Positions 19,085-29,099 of a stretch of 45,257 nucleotides of DNA are shown one piece after another. The position numbers and the translations under genes are program-made. The notes beneath the pieces were generated by a model. It did no database searches. It was not told the origin of the DNA and worked only from the letters and a program-made list of their open reading frames with translations. Positions within the stretch are counted from its first letter, which is position 1. The number at the start of each line of letters is the position of its first letter. This DNA comes from an uncultured Flavobacteriaceae bacterium (lineage in GTDB: Bacteria; Bacteroidota; Bacteroidia; Flavobacteriales; Flavobacteriaceae): contig CALDCO010000178.1 of the NCBI GenBank assembly GCA_937937185.1, forward strand, positions 1 to 45,257. The letters are read 5' to 3'.

Positions 19085-20164
19085 GTGAATATAAAAGTTG
19101 CCTTTAATACATTCCTTCAATTAATCTATAAGACTTTAGCAGGTTTGTTATCTGTTGCTTCTGTTTTTTTAATTGCAGCTGTATTAATTGCTTATGGTTT
19201 TAATTTAGATGTCAATAAATATATTTTATTATTTTTTTTCAGTATTGCTTTAGTTCTACTGTTTTACATATGGAAAAATTATGATAAAATAAGTGATAAC
19301 GAAAATAAAAATAGTTCTTCTCATCTCATTAGAGAAATCATCAAATTAACAGTAAGCATAGTGATATTTTCCCTTATAGTGATGATCACAAATAATAATA
19401 CTAAAATACAGAATCATAATGATTTTGAGCAAACCGATGAGATGGTAACTCTAATGATTGACAGCTCTCAAACAACATCTAGAAAATATTATATTAGCAA
19501 TCAAGTTTGGAAGAGTTTTGATGGAGAAACTCACCGATTGCCATTTAAAGTGAATTATGATGACGTAATTAAGTCAAAAAAAAATAAAGAAGATTTTAAA
19601 ATAACTTATCGATTTTCTTGGGAAAATTTCTATAAAAATATAGCGGATAATGATCGTCCATTATTAGAAGATTTGGCAAAAACTTTCTTTAATTACCAAA
19701 AAAAAGAGAATATGAATAGAAGAGATTTTGCTGAATTAATGATCTCTGCTATTCAAGATATACCTTATAATTTGATATTAAGTGTTCCTTGTGAAAAAAC
19801 AGATGTAAAACCATGTTTTGGTAATGTGAAGTTAGGTATATATACTCCTGCAGAATTTATATCAACATTAAGCGGAGATTGCGATACAAGAACAGTTATA
19901 CTTTTTACGTTACTATCTAGATTTAATTATGATGTTGCTATTTTAAATAGCAAAAAATATAAACATTCAGTTTTAGGATTAAATATTCACTCTACAGGGA
20001 AATTCAAAACCCATAATAACAAGAAGTACTATTTTATTGAAACTACAGCAAAAGGCTGTCCTATTGGTTACCTTCATCAAGATGTATCAAATGTTAATTA
20101 TTGGGGTTTTGCCTTAATATATAATACAAAAATAAAACAATGGAACTATTCTACCTTGCATTAA
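19085..20164 (+). CDS. membrane-anchored transglutaminase-like protein
   Basis: 359 aa, GTG start (no in-frame ATG until beyond the third membrane segment). Three transmembrane segments lie at about residues 13-35, 40-60 and 85-105. The C-terminal part has a transglutaminase/cysteine-protease-like arrangement: Cys266 in SGDCDTRTV, His294 in KYKHSVLGL and an acidic Glu319 in YYFIETTA. The usual triad is Cys-His-Asp; here the third position looks like Glu. The topology after three segments should place the catalytic part on one side of the inner membrane, but the side is uncertain. It overlaps the next gene by 25 bp, so the two are co-translated. It is AT-rich and bracketed with its partner by a repeated eno 3' end, suggesting acquisition. 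I do not recognise a named family; the substrate is unknown. Confidence 0.7.
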   Translation: MNIKVAFNTFLQLIYKTLAGLLSVASVFLIAAVLIAYGFNLDVNKYILLFFFSIALVLLFYIWKNYDKISDNENKNSSSHLIREIIKLTVSIVIFSLIVMITNNNTKIQNHNDFEQTDEMVTLMIDSSQTTSRKYYISNQVWKSFDGETHRLPFKVNYDDVIKSKKNKEDFKITYRFSWENFYKNIADNDRPLLEDLAKTFFNYQKKENMNRRDFAELMISAIQDIPYNLILSVPCEKTDVKPCFGNVKLGIYTPAEFISTLSGDCDTRTVILFTLLSRFNYDVAILNSKKYKHSVLGLNIHSTGKFKTHNNKKYYFIETTAKGCPIGYLHQDVSNVNYWGFALIYNTKIKQWNYSTLH

Positions 20165-20652
20165 GTCAAATAATCATTTCAATTATTTTAGCAATTATTA
20201 TATTTTTTATTTCATATAAAGTTTTAATCAAAGTATTTAGACTTGAAGAAAATAAATTTGATAATGAAAACTTAGCACTAAGTATATTTTTTTCAGGAGT
20301 TATTTTTAGTATTGGTTATTTATTAAGCGGCATCATTCCGTCAATTATAAATGCTATTCAACTTATAGAAATTAATATAGAAGGGTATTTGTTTTTTGAA
20401 GTTTTTAAATATTCTTCAATTTGTTTGTTAGTAGGTTTTATAGCAGCTTCTACTATTCAGTTTTCTTCTTTCTTTTTAGTAAAAGTGCTTACAAAATATA
20501 TAAGAGAAGTTGAAGAATTAAAAAAGAATAATTTAGCAGTTTCAATACTATTAGTAAGTATTCTTATTTCAATTACTTTAATATGTAAAGATAGTTTGGT
20601 ATTTTTATTAGAAACTTTTTTACCTCAACCAGATATTATTCAATTCAATTAA
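20140..20652 (+). CDS. four-helix integral membrane protein, DUF350-like
   Basis: 170 aa with four hydrophobic segments (about residues 5-28, 48-68, 85-112, 130-152). Two internally related halves each contain the motif NLA-SI before a helix (DNENLALSIFFSGV and KNNLAVSILLVSI). This resembles the duplicated DUF350/YjfL (UPF0719) membrane fold. DUF350 function is not established. Its start lies inside the preceding transglutaminase-like gene, implying a paired function such as a membrane complex. Assignment to DUF350 is by pattern memory only. Confidence 0.6.
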   Translation: MELFYLALSQIIISIILAIIIFFISYKVLIKVFRLEENKFDNENLALSIFFSGVIFSIGYLLSGIIPSIINAIQLIEINIEGYLFFEVFKYSSICLLVGFIAASTIQFSSFFLVKVLTKYIREVEELKKNNLAVSILLVSILISITLICKDSLVFLLETFLPQPDIIQFN

Positions 20653-20668
20653 TTCGTAAATGAATACT

Positions 20669-20693
20669 TTACCCTAAAGAAAGAGCCTTTAAA
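20669..20693. repeat. att-like repeat: displaced eno 3' end (right)
   Basis: Matches the eno 3' end (18972-18996) at 24 of 25 positions. Read in the corresponding frame it encodes [10 protein letters not shown] and a stop, a plausible original enolase C-terminus. A strong terminator follows 33 bp later. This fits a remnant of the eno gene end pushed downstream by insertion of the cassette. Confidence 0.78.
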
Positions 20694-20725
20694 ATAGAAT
20701 AAAGAAAGGATTAGTATAAGCTTTT

Positions 20726-20761
20726 GGGGATCATTATCTTAATAATGATCCCTCTTTTTTT
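20726..20761 (+). terminator. intrinsic terminator, probably the ancestral eno terminator
   Basis: GGGATCATTAT-ctta-ATAATGATCCC, an 11 bp perfect stem with a 4 nt loop, followed by TCTTTTTTTT. It lies just after the displaced eno 3' end and would now terminate the two-gene cassette. Confidence 0.9.
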
Positions 20762-20865
20762 AAATCATTTTTCAAATTTTTACTTTGTTAAATCCAATGT
20801 TAACAAGCTTTATATATCGTTAGATATTTTGTAATTTAGCTATCCAAAAATTAAACACCATATAT

Positions 20866-22152
20866 ATGTCAGATACAGCTATTTTAGAGATTAAAGGCGA
20901 AAAACACGAGTTTCCTTTAATAGTAGGAACAGAGAATGAAATAGGAATAGATATAAAAACACTCAGAGGGGCTACCTTAGGAGTAACAACCATTGATCCA
21001 GGTTATAAAAACACAGGCTCTTGCCAAAGTGGGATCACATTTTTGGATGGAGAAAAAGGCATTTTGAGATATAGAGGTTATGCTATTGAAGATTTGGCAG
21101 ATAAAGCAGATTTTTTAGAGGTCGCTTATTTATTAATTTTTGGGGACTTACCATCGAAGGACCAACTCATTAAGTTTCATGCAGATATTAAAACGGAATC
21201 TGTTGTCGACGACGATGTAAAAAAGATATTAGACGCGTTTCCTAAATCGGCTCATCCTATGGGGGTTTTATCCTCTCTTACAAGTGCTTTAACGGCATTT
21301 AACCCAACTTCGGTAAATGTAGATTCAGAAGAAGACATGTATAAGTCTGTCGTAAAAATATTAGGAAAATTCCCCGTTTTAGTTGCTTGGACCATGCGTA
21401 AGAAAAAGGGTTTGCCATTAAACTATGGTAGTAATTCTTTAAATTATGTAGAGAATGTATTAAAAATGATGTTTGAAAAACCCAATGAAGAATACGTTCA
21501 AAACCCCATTTTAGTAAATGCGTTAGATAAATTATTAATTCTTCATGCAGACCACGAACAAAACTGTTCCACGTCTACGGTACGAATTGTAGGCTCATCG
21601 CACGCGGGCTTGTTTGCTTCACTTTCTGCTGGAATTTCAGCACTATGGGGCCCACTTCATGGTGGCGCTAACCAAGCTGTTTTAGAAATGCTTGAAGCGA
21701 TAAAAGACGATGGTGGAGATACTAAAAAATATATGGGTAAGGCTAAAGATAAGCAAGACCCTTTCCGTTTAATGGGTTTTGGGCATAGAGTTTACAAAAA
21801 TTTCGATCCTAGAGCAAAAATTATTAAAGTGGCGGCAGATGAAGTATTATCAGATTTAGGAGTTGAAGATCCAATTTTAGATATTGCTAAAGGATTAGAA
21901 AAAGAGGCATTACAAGATGAGTATTTTGTAAAACGTAAGCTGTATCCTAACGTCGATTTTTATTCGGGGATCATATACAGAGCTATGGGAATTCCTACTG
22001 AAATGTTTACCGTAATGTTTGCTTTAGGTCGCCTTCCTGGTTGGATTGCCCAATGGCGAGAAATGCGTTTACGAAAAGAGCCTATTGGTCGTCCAAGACA
22101 AATTTATACCGGAGAAAATTATAGAGCATTTAAAACCATTGATAAGCGATAA
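20866..22152 (+). CDS. gltA: citrate synthase
   Basis: 428 aa, type II length. It condenses acetyl-CoA and oxaloacetate to start the TCA cycle. Motifs seen are LHADHEQNCSTSTVRIVGSS (active-site His region), GPLHGGANQAVLEML and the signature GFGHRVYKNFDPRA. A C-terminal Arg-rich GRLPGWIAQWREM follows. It stands downstream of eno and its inserted cassette. PdhA/PdhC in the same window produce its substrate. Confidence 0.97.
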   Translation: MSDTAILEIKGEKHEFPLIVGTENEIGIDIKTLRGATLGVTTIDPGYKNTGSCQSGITFLDGEKGILRYRGYAIEDLADKADFLEVAYLLIFGDLPSKDQLIKFHADIKTESVVDDDVKKILDAFPKSAHPMGVLSSLTSALTAFNPTSVNVDSEEDMYKSVVKILGKFPVLVAWTMRKKKGLPLNYGSNSLNYVENVLKMMFEKPNEEYVQNPILVNALDKLLILHADHEQNCSTSTVRIVGSSHAGLFASLSAGISALWGPLHGGANQAVLEMLEAIKDDGGDTKKYMGKAKDKQDPFRLMGFGHRVYKNFDPRAKIIKVAADEVLSDLGVEDPILDIAKGLEKEALQDEYFVKRKLYPNVDFYSGIIYRAMGIPTEMFTVMFALGRLPGWIAQWREMRLRKEPIGRPRQIYTGENYRAFKTIDKR

Positions 22153-22174
22153 CACCAATAAATAAATTTAATAA

Positions 22175-22205
22175 GAAGCTTCATAAACCATTATGGAGCT
22201 TTTTT
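22175..22205 (+). terminator. intrinsic terminator after gltA
   Basis: AAGCTTCATAA-acca-TTATGGAGCTT followed by TTTTT, an 11 bp stem with one T-G pair. It lies 23 bp after the gltA stop and 29 bp before the next gene. Confidence 0.85.
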
Positions 22206-22233
22206 ATATCTGAAAAAAATATGATTATTTAAG

Positions 22234-23148
22234 ATGCTAAAGCTAAATGTTAAAAATGAAACGTCACGTTTACGAGCTGTAGTTTTAGGAACGGCAGTGA
22301 GTAATGGTCCAACACCAAAAGCTGAAGACTGTTACGATCCTAAAAGTAAATTACATGTATTAGCTGGTACTTATCCTCTAGAGAAGGATATGGTAAAAGA
22401 AATGGAAGCATTAGCAAACGTTTTTAAGAAGTATGGCGTAAGCGTCTTTAGACCAAAAATAATTAAAAATTACAATCAAATATTTTCTAGAGACATTGCT
22501 TTTGTTGTCGATAATAAATTCGTGAAAGCAAATATTTTACCAGATCGAAAACGTGAATATAATGCGATACAACATGTTATTGATGAAATAGACCCGATTA
22601 ATATTCTTACACTTCCTGAAGAATGTCATATAGAAGGTGGCGATGTGATGCCTTGGAACGACTATGTATTTGTAGGAACCTACTCCGGGAAAGACTATCC
22701 CGATTTTATTACCGCAAGAACAAACAAAGCCGCTGTAATTGCCCTGCAAGATCATTTTCCTAACAAAATAGTTAAATCTTTCGAACTAAGAAAGTCTAAT
22801 ACCAACCCTAAAGAAAATGCCTTGCATTTAGATTGTTGTTTTCAGCCAATAGGAACTCATAAAGCCATACTTCATAAAAATGGATTTTTATTAGAAGAGG
22901 ATTACAATTGGTTGGTTAATTATTTTGGAAAGGCGAATGTTTTTGAAATTAATAAAGAAGAAATGTACCATATGAATAGTAATATTTTTTCTATCTCAGA
23001 AAATATTATTATTTCAGAACGAAATTTTACAAGATTAAACACCTGGTTAAAAGCGCAAGGCTTTATTGTTGAAGAAGTGCCTTATGCCGAAATAGCGAAG
23101 CAAGAGGGTTTATTACGCTGTAGTACCTTACCGTTAATTCGAGATTAA
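22234..23148 (+). CDS. DDAH/arginine deiminase-like amidinohydrolase
   Basis: 304 aa of the guanidino-group-modifying (pentein) superfamily. Landmarks are FSRDIAFVVDNKF, EGGD at about residues 132-135, the catalytic-type His198 in HLDCCFQPIG and the nucleophile-type Cys296 in LLRCSTLPL. Members hydrolyse methylated arginines or arginine to citrulline, or transfer amidino groups; the exact substrate is not evident. It follows gltA after a terminator, so it probably has its own promoter. Its stop codon overlaps that of the convergent TonB receptor gene, with no terminator between them. Confidence 0.82.
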   Translation: MLKLNVKNETSRLRAVVLGTAVSNGPTPKAEDCYDPKSKLHVLAGTYPLEKDMVKEMEALANVFKKYGVSVFRPKIIKNYNQIFSRDIAFVVDNKFVKANILPDRKREYNAIQHVIDEIDPINILTLPEECHIEGGDVMPWNDYVFVGTYSGKDYPDFITARTNKAAVIALQDHFPNKIVKSFELRKSNTNPKENALHLDCCFQPIGTHKAILHKNGFLLEEDYNWLVNYFGKANVFEINKEEMYHMNSNIFSISENIIISERNFTRLNTWLKAQGFIVEEVPYAEIAKQEGLLRCSTLPLIRD

Positions 23149-25448
23149 AAACGAAGCTTATAACTTAAATTAGGCGTTATTCCTAAAGAATTATTATCAA
23201 TCTTAGAAATGGAATTGTCTTCGTTTAATAGATAATAGGTGTTAATTGTATTTTTTTGGTTTAGTAAGTTCCATACAGAGAGACCAATAGTGCTATTTAT
23301 AGATTTATTTAGTTTGAGTGAGTAGGTTGTTGAAAAATCGGCTCTAAGGTAATCTCTTAAATTTCTGCTATTGGGTAATTCAAAATTAATTTCATTATTT
23401 ACAACAGGATTTCTTTCATTAGGAATAGTTACCGGAATTCCCGAGTGCCAATTAATTCCTAAGGCAAATTTAAAATTATTTATAGAATAGGTGTTTGCGA
23501 AAGTTATGGCATGATTTATATTTAAAGAGTTTGGAAAACGATTGCCATTATTTAAAGCATTAAAAGTGTAATTGTTATTACTAAAAGAATAGCTTAACCA
23601 AGTAGTGGTGTTTTTAAACTGTTTGTTAATTAAAAAATCTATTCCTTTTACATCATATCTCCCTATTGCATTAACAAATTGAAATTGATTCTGAAAGCCT
23701 TGATTTCTTGTAGTAATCCCATTAACTTGTTTAAAGTAACCTTCTGCACTAATTAAGAGTTTGTTTTTATTATAATGAATACCAATTGAGGCTTGTTTAC
23801 TTTTTATAATGGGGTTTTGTGTGTTATCGGCCAATACCCAACGTCGCTTTTCAACCCCTAAAAAATCGTTTTGACGATCAATAATTTGAGAAGTCGTTTG
23901 GCTTTTAATTTCGGCTAAAACTTCTACTTTAAAATAATCTAAAAACCGCTGGTTAAAACTTAATCTAGGCTCTGTAAGGAAGGTGTTAAATTTAGGGATG
24001 TAGTTGCCTCTTAAGCCTGCTCTTAAATAACTATTTTTATTTTTCGAATGCCATTTAATTTCAGTGTAGGCAGAGTGATTTCTAAGTACTCTTTTTATAT
24101 TACTTCTAAAAACAGGGTTATTAACATCTTCCAGATTAGTAATACCCACCTCAAAAAACTGATAGCCACTTATCCAATTTAAAGCCTCTCCTAATTTATA
24201 ATTGGTTTGAAATTTAATTCCGGTATCTAATACTTCATTTTTTTGGATTAATCGTTGGTCATTAATCACATCGAAATTAATAGCGTCAAGTCGGTAATTA
24301 GATAAATAGAGTTGAAAATTAGTTTTAAAAGCATTAGACCATTCCCTGTTATATGATAATCCGGTAACTAAATTTTGCTGTTCAATACCACTATTTAAAG
24401 TGCTTGTGGTATTGGCGTTTTCATCACTTTCGGTATAATTAAGGGTGTTAAAGGTGTTTAAGAAATTAAATCTTATCTTATCTTTATTAGAAATATCGTA
24501 CAATAGTTTTCCGCCTAAATCGTAAAAATAAAAGGCTTCGTTTGTTGCAATCGTTCTATTATTTCTTGAACTATTGTTAATATCGGTGTCTTGAAAAACA
24601 CGTTTAAAGTATTGGTTATAAGTTGGGGTTTCAATAAAATCTGTCATCGAACGGCGAGCGGTTAATTGCAGTTCTAATTTTTTATTTAACGGTAATTTCG
24701 TGAACGCATCAAAATAAATAAGATTTAAGCCCGCACCAGTCGATATCGAATCATTTAAAGTACGATCAAGTTCGATATCTATAGTGCTAGATACACTTTC
24801 ACCATGCGATGCACTAGTGCCATTTTTAGACAATACCACTCTATTGGTTAAATAAGTACTAAAAGCAGAGATTAGACCAAAAAAATGACCGGATTGATAA
24901 ATTTTTATACCATCCCATAGAATTAAATTTTGGTCGTGTGTGCCCCCTCTAACATTAATATTAGAAATGGTTTCATTAGCACTTAAAACCCCTGGTACAG
25001 CCTGAATGGTTTGTAAAATATCGGGTTCGGTAAGTCCTGGAAGAATATTAAATTTTTCTGGCTTAATAATAATATTCCCATTGCTGTCTTTTAAGACACT
25101 TTGAGTTAAATAGTTAGACACTATAATTTCATCAAGTAGCTGAATGCTTGGTTGCGATTTTTTTTTTCTAATGGGTTTTATAGAAATGTAACGTTTGTCT
25201 AATATTTTAAATTCAACCTGTGTTTGCGTTTCTATATAACTAAGCTTATCTTTTAAGGAAAGATTGTTTGAAGGTGCTAGGCATTTTAAATCATTAATAG
25301 TACTATTCGCATAAGAAAAACGAACACGATGTTGTTCTTCTATGGCGTTTATTATTGAAATTAAAGATTGCTTTTCTTTTATCTGTGCATAGGTTGTGGT
25401 GCAAAAACTAAAAATTAATAGAAAAGCAACAACCTGCCTTTTAATCAC
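23145..25448 (-). CDS. TonB-dependent outer-membrane transducer with STN domain
   Basis: 767 aa. The signal peptide (VVAFLLIFSFCTTTYA) is followed by a secretin/TonB N-terminal short (STN) domain at about residues 22-92 (ISIINAIEEQHRVRFSY...). The STN domain is the signalling extension of FecA-type receptors. A plug domain then follows (INVRGGTHDQNLILWDG...), and the beta-barrel ends in the usual terminal Phe (SYKLRF). There is no carboxypeptidase-like domain and no adjacent SusD. It overlaps the upstream fecR-like gene by 8 bp and is therefore co-expressed with it. Together with the ECF sigma factor it forms a cell-surface signalling system. The ligand is unknown; iron chelate or another polyvalent ligand is possible. 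Confidence 0.88.
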   Translation of the reverse strand: MIKRQVVAFLLIFSFCTTTYAQIKEKQSLISIINAIEEQHRVRFSYANSTINDLKCLAPSNNLSLKDKLSYIETQTQVEFKILDKRYISIKPIRKKKSQPSIQLLDEIIVSNYLTQSVLKDSNGNIIIKPEKFNILPGLTEPDILQTIQAVPGVLSANETISNINVRGGTHDQNLILWDGIKIYQSGHFFGLISAFSTYLTNRVVLSKNGTSASHGESVSSTIDIELDRTLNDSISTGAGLNLIYFDAFTKLPLNKKLELQLTARRSMTDFIETPTYNQYFKRVFQDTDINNSSRNNRTIATNEAFYFYDLGGKLLYDISNKDKIRFNFLNTFNTLNYTESDENANTTSTLNSGIEQQNLVTGLSYNREWSNAFKTNFQLYLSNYRLDAINFDVINDQRLIQKNEVLDTGIKFQTNYKLGEALNWISGYQFFEVGITNLEDVNNPVFRSNIKRVLRNHSAYTEIKWHSKNKNSYLRAGLRGNYIPKFNTFLTEPRLSFNQRFLDYFKVEVLAEIKSQTTSQIIDRQNDFLGVEKRRWVLADNTQNPIIKSKQASIGIHYNKNKLLISAEGYFKQVNGITTRNQGFQNQFQFVNAIGRYDVKGIDFLINKQFKNTTTWLSYSFSNNNYTFNALNNGNRFPNSLNINHAITFANTYSINNFKFALGINWHSGIPVTIPNERNPVVNNEINFELPNSRNLRDYLRADFSTTYSLKLNKSINSTIGLSVWNLLNQKNTINTYYLLNEDNSISKIDNNSLGITPNLSYKLRF

Positions 25449-26355
25449 GCTTTAAAATTATTGTATTGCCTTTTTTTACGTAGGTTAATTGCAAGGGAGC
25501 AGTTATAGACTTTAAAGAAGTTTCGAGATTTGTATGAGAAAAACCACCAGTAAATAATTGATCTTTATCTACATTTATAGTAGCGATTTTAATATTGTAT
25601 TGCCTTTCCAATTCAGCAATAACTTCGCGGTAAGGAATACTATTAAAAATACTTTCGTTTTCTAACCAAAGCGGGCTTTTATAGTTCGTTTTATTTTGAG
25701 GGCTAATCTCATCTTTTAATACTAAAAAACGATTGCCAGGTTTAAGTTTTACCTCATTACCCTTATAAGTAACACCTACGAGACCTTCGTAGCAAACTAC
25801 TTCAAAATAATTTTCGCGCGTTTTTACATTAAACTCGGTACCATAAACAGTAATGATGCCGTGACTGGTATTCACGTTAAATGTTGCGCCTTTGGCCACA
25901 TTAAAAAACGCTTCGCCTTTAAGTGATACGTTACGATTGGTATCCCACTTTTTTTCACTAAAGGTTAGAGAAGATAAACTATTAAGATTAACGATAGAAT
26001 GATCGGGTAATTTTATTTCATCCTTTTGGGCAACCATAGTAGTAAAAGAAGATTCTGGATTATATGTAAATTTATAAATACCAAAGCAAATCACAAAGAT
26101 GGCCGCGGTTTTCGACAAAATGCTTAACCAGTTTTTAGAAATTTGACGTTTCTTAGATTGGATGGCTTTTTTAAGTGCTTTGAATTCAGCTTCACTACTA
26201 AATACAGGCGTTTCTAATGTTTCGGTATGCTTAGAAATTTTTGTTAGCGTTTCATAATCATCAAGCAATTTAAATGCTTCCAATTCTTCAGCATTTAAAT
26301 CATGATCTAACCATTTTTTTACTAAGTATTCTTTTTCCATTGTTTCCATAATCAA
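25441..26355 (-). CDS. FecR-type anti-sigma factor
   Basis: 304 aa as given; Met at residue 6 (MEKEYLVKKWLD) is an equally good start. An N-terminal cytoplasmic sigma-binding part has acidic/helical character. One membrane span lies at about residues 77-98 (ILSKTAAIFVICFGIYKFTY). A periplasmic FecR domain follows (VNLNSLSSLTFSEK...GTEFNVKTRENYFEVVCYEGLVGV), then a C-terminal STN-like domain (YREVIAELERQYNIKIATI) that should contact the TonB receptor. It would hold the ECF sigma factor inactive until the receptor signals. A motif shared with the poly-Asp gene lies immediately upstream, suggesting autoregulation. Confidence 0.9.
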   Translation of the reverse strand: MIMETMEKEYLVKKWLDHDLNAEELEAFKLLDDYETLTKISKHTETLETPVFSSEAEFKALKKAIQSKKRQISKNWLSILSKTAAIFVICFGIYKFTYNPESSFTTMVAQKDEIKLPDHSIVNLNSLSSLTFSEKKWDTNRNVSLKGEAFFNVAKGATFNVNTSHGIITVYGTEFNVKTRENYFEVVCYEGLVGVTYKGNEVKLKPGNRFLVLKDEISPQNKTNYKSPLWLENESIFNSIPYREVIAELERQYNIKIATINVDKDQLFTGGFSHTNLETSLKSITAPLQLTYVKKGNTIILKRD

Positions 26356-26388
26356 CTATATAACAACTAAAGGTCTAAAAAACCTACC
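26356..26388 (-). promoter_or_regulatory. predicted ECF sigma-dependent promoter for fecR-tonB
   Basis: On the minus strand GGTAGG (26388-26383), 16 nt, then TTGTTATAT. The same arrangement, GGTAGG-N16-TTGTTCTAT, precedes the divergent poly-Asp lipoprotein gene. Both motifs face their gene. Identical spacing between two different loci of one signalling cluster supports a shared ECF promoter; this is not tested. Confidence 0.6.
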
Positions 26389-26499
26389 TTTTGTAATCAT
26401 AAATTATATGATAAGATGTTATAAAAATAGGATTTCTAGAGTAATAAGCCGAATTAATGCTGCTCTTTTTAACATAATACTAAGATTTAAACCGTTAAT

Positions 26500-26536
26500 G
26501 CCATGTTATTTAGCTTAATATTGGCTAAACAATGGC
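26500..26536. promoter_or_regulatory. hairpin in the sigma-fecR spacer
   Basis: GCCATGTTATTTAGC-ttaatattg-GCTAAACAATGGC forms an imperfect ~13 bp stem in the 283 bp gap between the sigma gene and fecR. It is T-rich on the + side (CTTTTCTTTTTC). On the minus strand, where the operon is read, there is no U-tract, so it may be a processing site or a terminator for opposite-strand RNA. Confidence 0.4.
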
Positions 26537-26638
26537 TTTTCTTTTTCTTAAAAAACAGAAAAAAATAATGTTTAGTTGTAGGAGTTTAACCGTTTTAGTA
26601 TTGAAAAAAGTTTAAACCACTTCTTAAAAATAGTAATA

Positions 26639-27154
26639 CTATAGTTCATCAATGGTCTCTCTTAATTTTTTAAGCGCACCGTAAATTCGTTTTTCTACAG
26701 CTTTAGTGCTAATGCCTAATAACTCGCTAATTTCTTTAAATCGTTTGCCTTCAACTCGATTCATTAAAAAAGCTACCCGCTGTGCTTCAGTTAAATTACG
26801 AATAGCTGTATTTATTTTTAATTGATACTCTTTTTCTTCCATTAAAAATTCAGGGCTTTCAAAAGTATGAGATTTGGGCTTAGTTTCTTTAAATTTTAAA
26901 ACCACTTTTTGATGCTTCGTTTCATTTAGCATCATATTGTTAGCAGTAGTAAATAAAAAAGATTTTGCTTTTTGGGGGCTTATTTTTTCACAGTTTTCCC
27001 AGAGTTTAATAAAAGCATCTTGAACTTTGTCTCTAGGGTTCAAAGCATTTCCAAATTTATAATATAAAAAGTTATTTAAATCTTTTGAGTATTTTTTGAA
27101 AAGCGAAGCAAATAGGTGATCTTCACAAATGTTATCATGCAATGATTTGCTCAT
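26639..27154 (-). CDS. ECF-type RNA polymerase sigma factor (FecI-like)
   Basis: 171 aa, typical ECF length. Region 2 is seen as KDLNNFLYYKFGNALNPRDKVQDAFIKLWENC. Region 4 is seen as LTEAQRVAFLMNRVEGKRFKEISELLGISTKAVEKRIYGALKKLRETI, the usual helix-turn-helix in FecI-like factors of Bacteroidota. It lies upstream of the FecR and TonB receptor genes, and divergent from the poly-Asp lipoprotein gene. It is expected to be released by FecR on receptor signalling and to transcribe the GGTAGG-N16-TTGTT promoters. Confidence 0.93.
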   Translation of the reverse strand: MSKSLHDNICEDHLFASLFKKYSKDLNNFLYYKFGNALNPRDKVQDAFIKLWENCEKISPQKAKSFLFTTANNMMLNETKHQKVVLKFKETKPKSHTFESPEFLMEEKEYQLKINTAIRNLTEAQRVAFLMNRVEGKRFKEISELLGISTKAVEKRIYGALKKLRETIDEL

Positions 27155-27199
27155 AAAATAAAATTAATATCTGTTAAAACTAAAAAAATTAAATTTAAT

Positions 27200-27230
27200 G
27201 GTAGGAGTTTTTAGTTTGTAATTGTTCTAT
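27200..27230 (+). promoter_or_regulatory. predicted ECF sigma-dependent promoter of the poly-Asp lipoprotein gene
   Basis: GGTAGG (27200-27205), 16 nt, then TTGTTCTAT (27222-27230), facing the lipoprotein gene 71 bp downstream. It is equal in spacing and nearly equal in sequence to the motif before fecR on the opposite strand. It links the lipoprotein to the sigma/FecR/TonB system. Confidence 0.6.
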
Positions 27231-27301
27231 TTATAGGAACGCATCATAAACGATTGTTGTGCTCTAAAGAATATTATTTATTAATCCAAAAATAGTTTAA
27301 A

Positions 27302-28789
<1,488 letters not shown>

Positions 28790-28898
28790 ATTATGCTAGT
28801 CCCCTTATATTAATGCTAAATAAAAAGCAAAATAGATTAATTAACGGTTTTAATTTTTAGTCATTTTACAAACCAGAGTATTGTTGCTTTTATTTGCT

Positions 28899-28932
28899 AA
28901 AAACGCTATCAAAATTTGATAGCGTTTTTTTT
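28899..28932 (+). terminator. intrinsic terminator after the poly-Asp lipoprotein gene
   Basis: AAAACGCTATCAAA-ATTTGATAGCGTTTT plus further T residues, a strong perfect stem with minimal loop, 110 bp after the stop. The rest of the 310 bp gap before ffh is AT-rich with one promoter-like site. Confidence 0.9.
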
Positions 28933-29066
28933 ATGCTATTATTTTTAGAATGGTACTTTTAAAGTTAAAATGCTACAAGCTACTTAGTATTAATAATGCC
29001 ATGCAAAACCTACAAGAGAAGCATTTTAAACATTGTATTTAAGTACAGAAAAACAAAATATTTCTT

Positions 29067-29074
29067 TACTTTTG
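29067..29074 (+). promoter_or_regulatory. predicted -7 promoter element of ffh
   Basis: TACTTTTG matches the Bacteroidota -7 consensus TAnnTTTG, 25 bp before the ffh ATG, giving a very short leader. No clear -33 TTG is at the right distance. Confidence 0.45.
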
Positions 29075-29099
29075 TGTCCTTAAAAATGCACAAAGAGCC

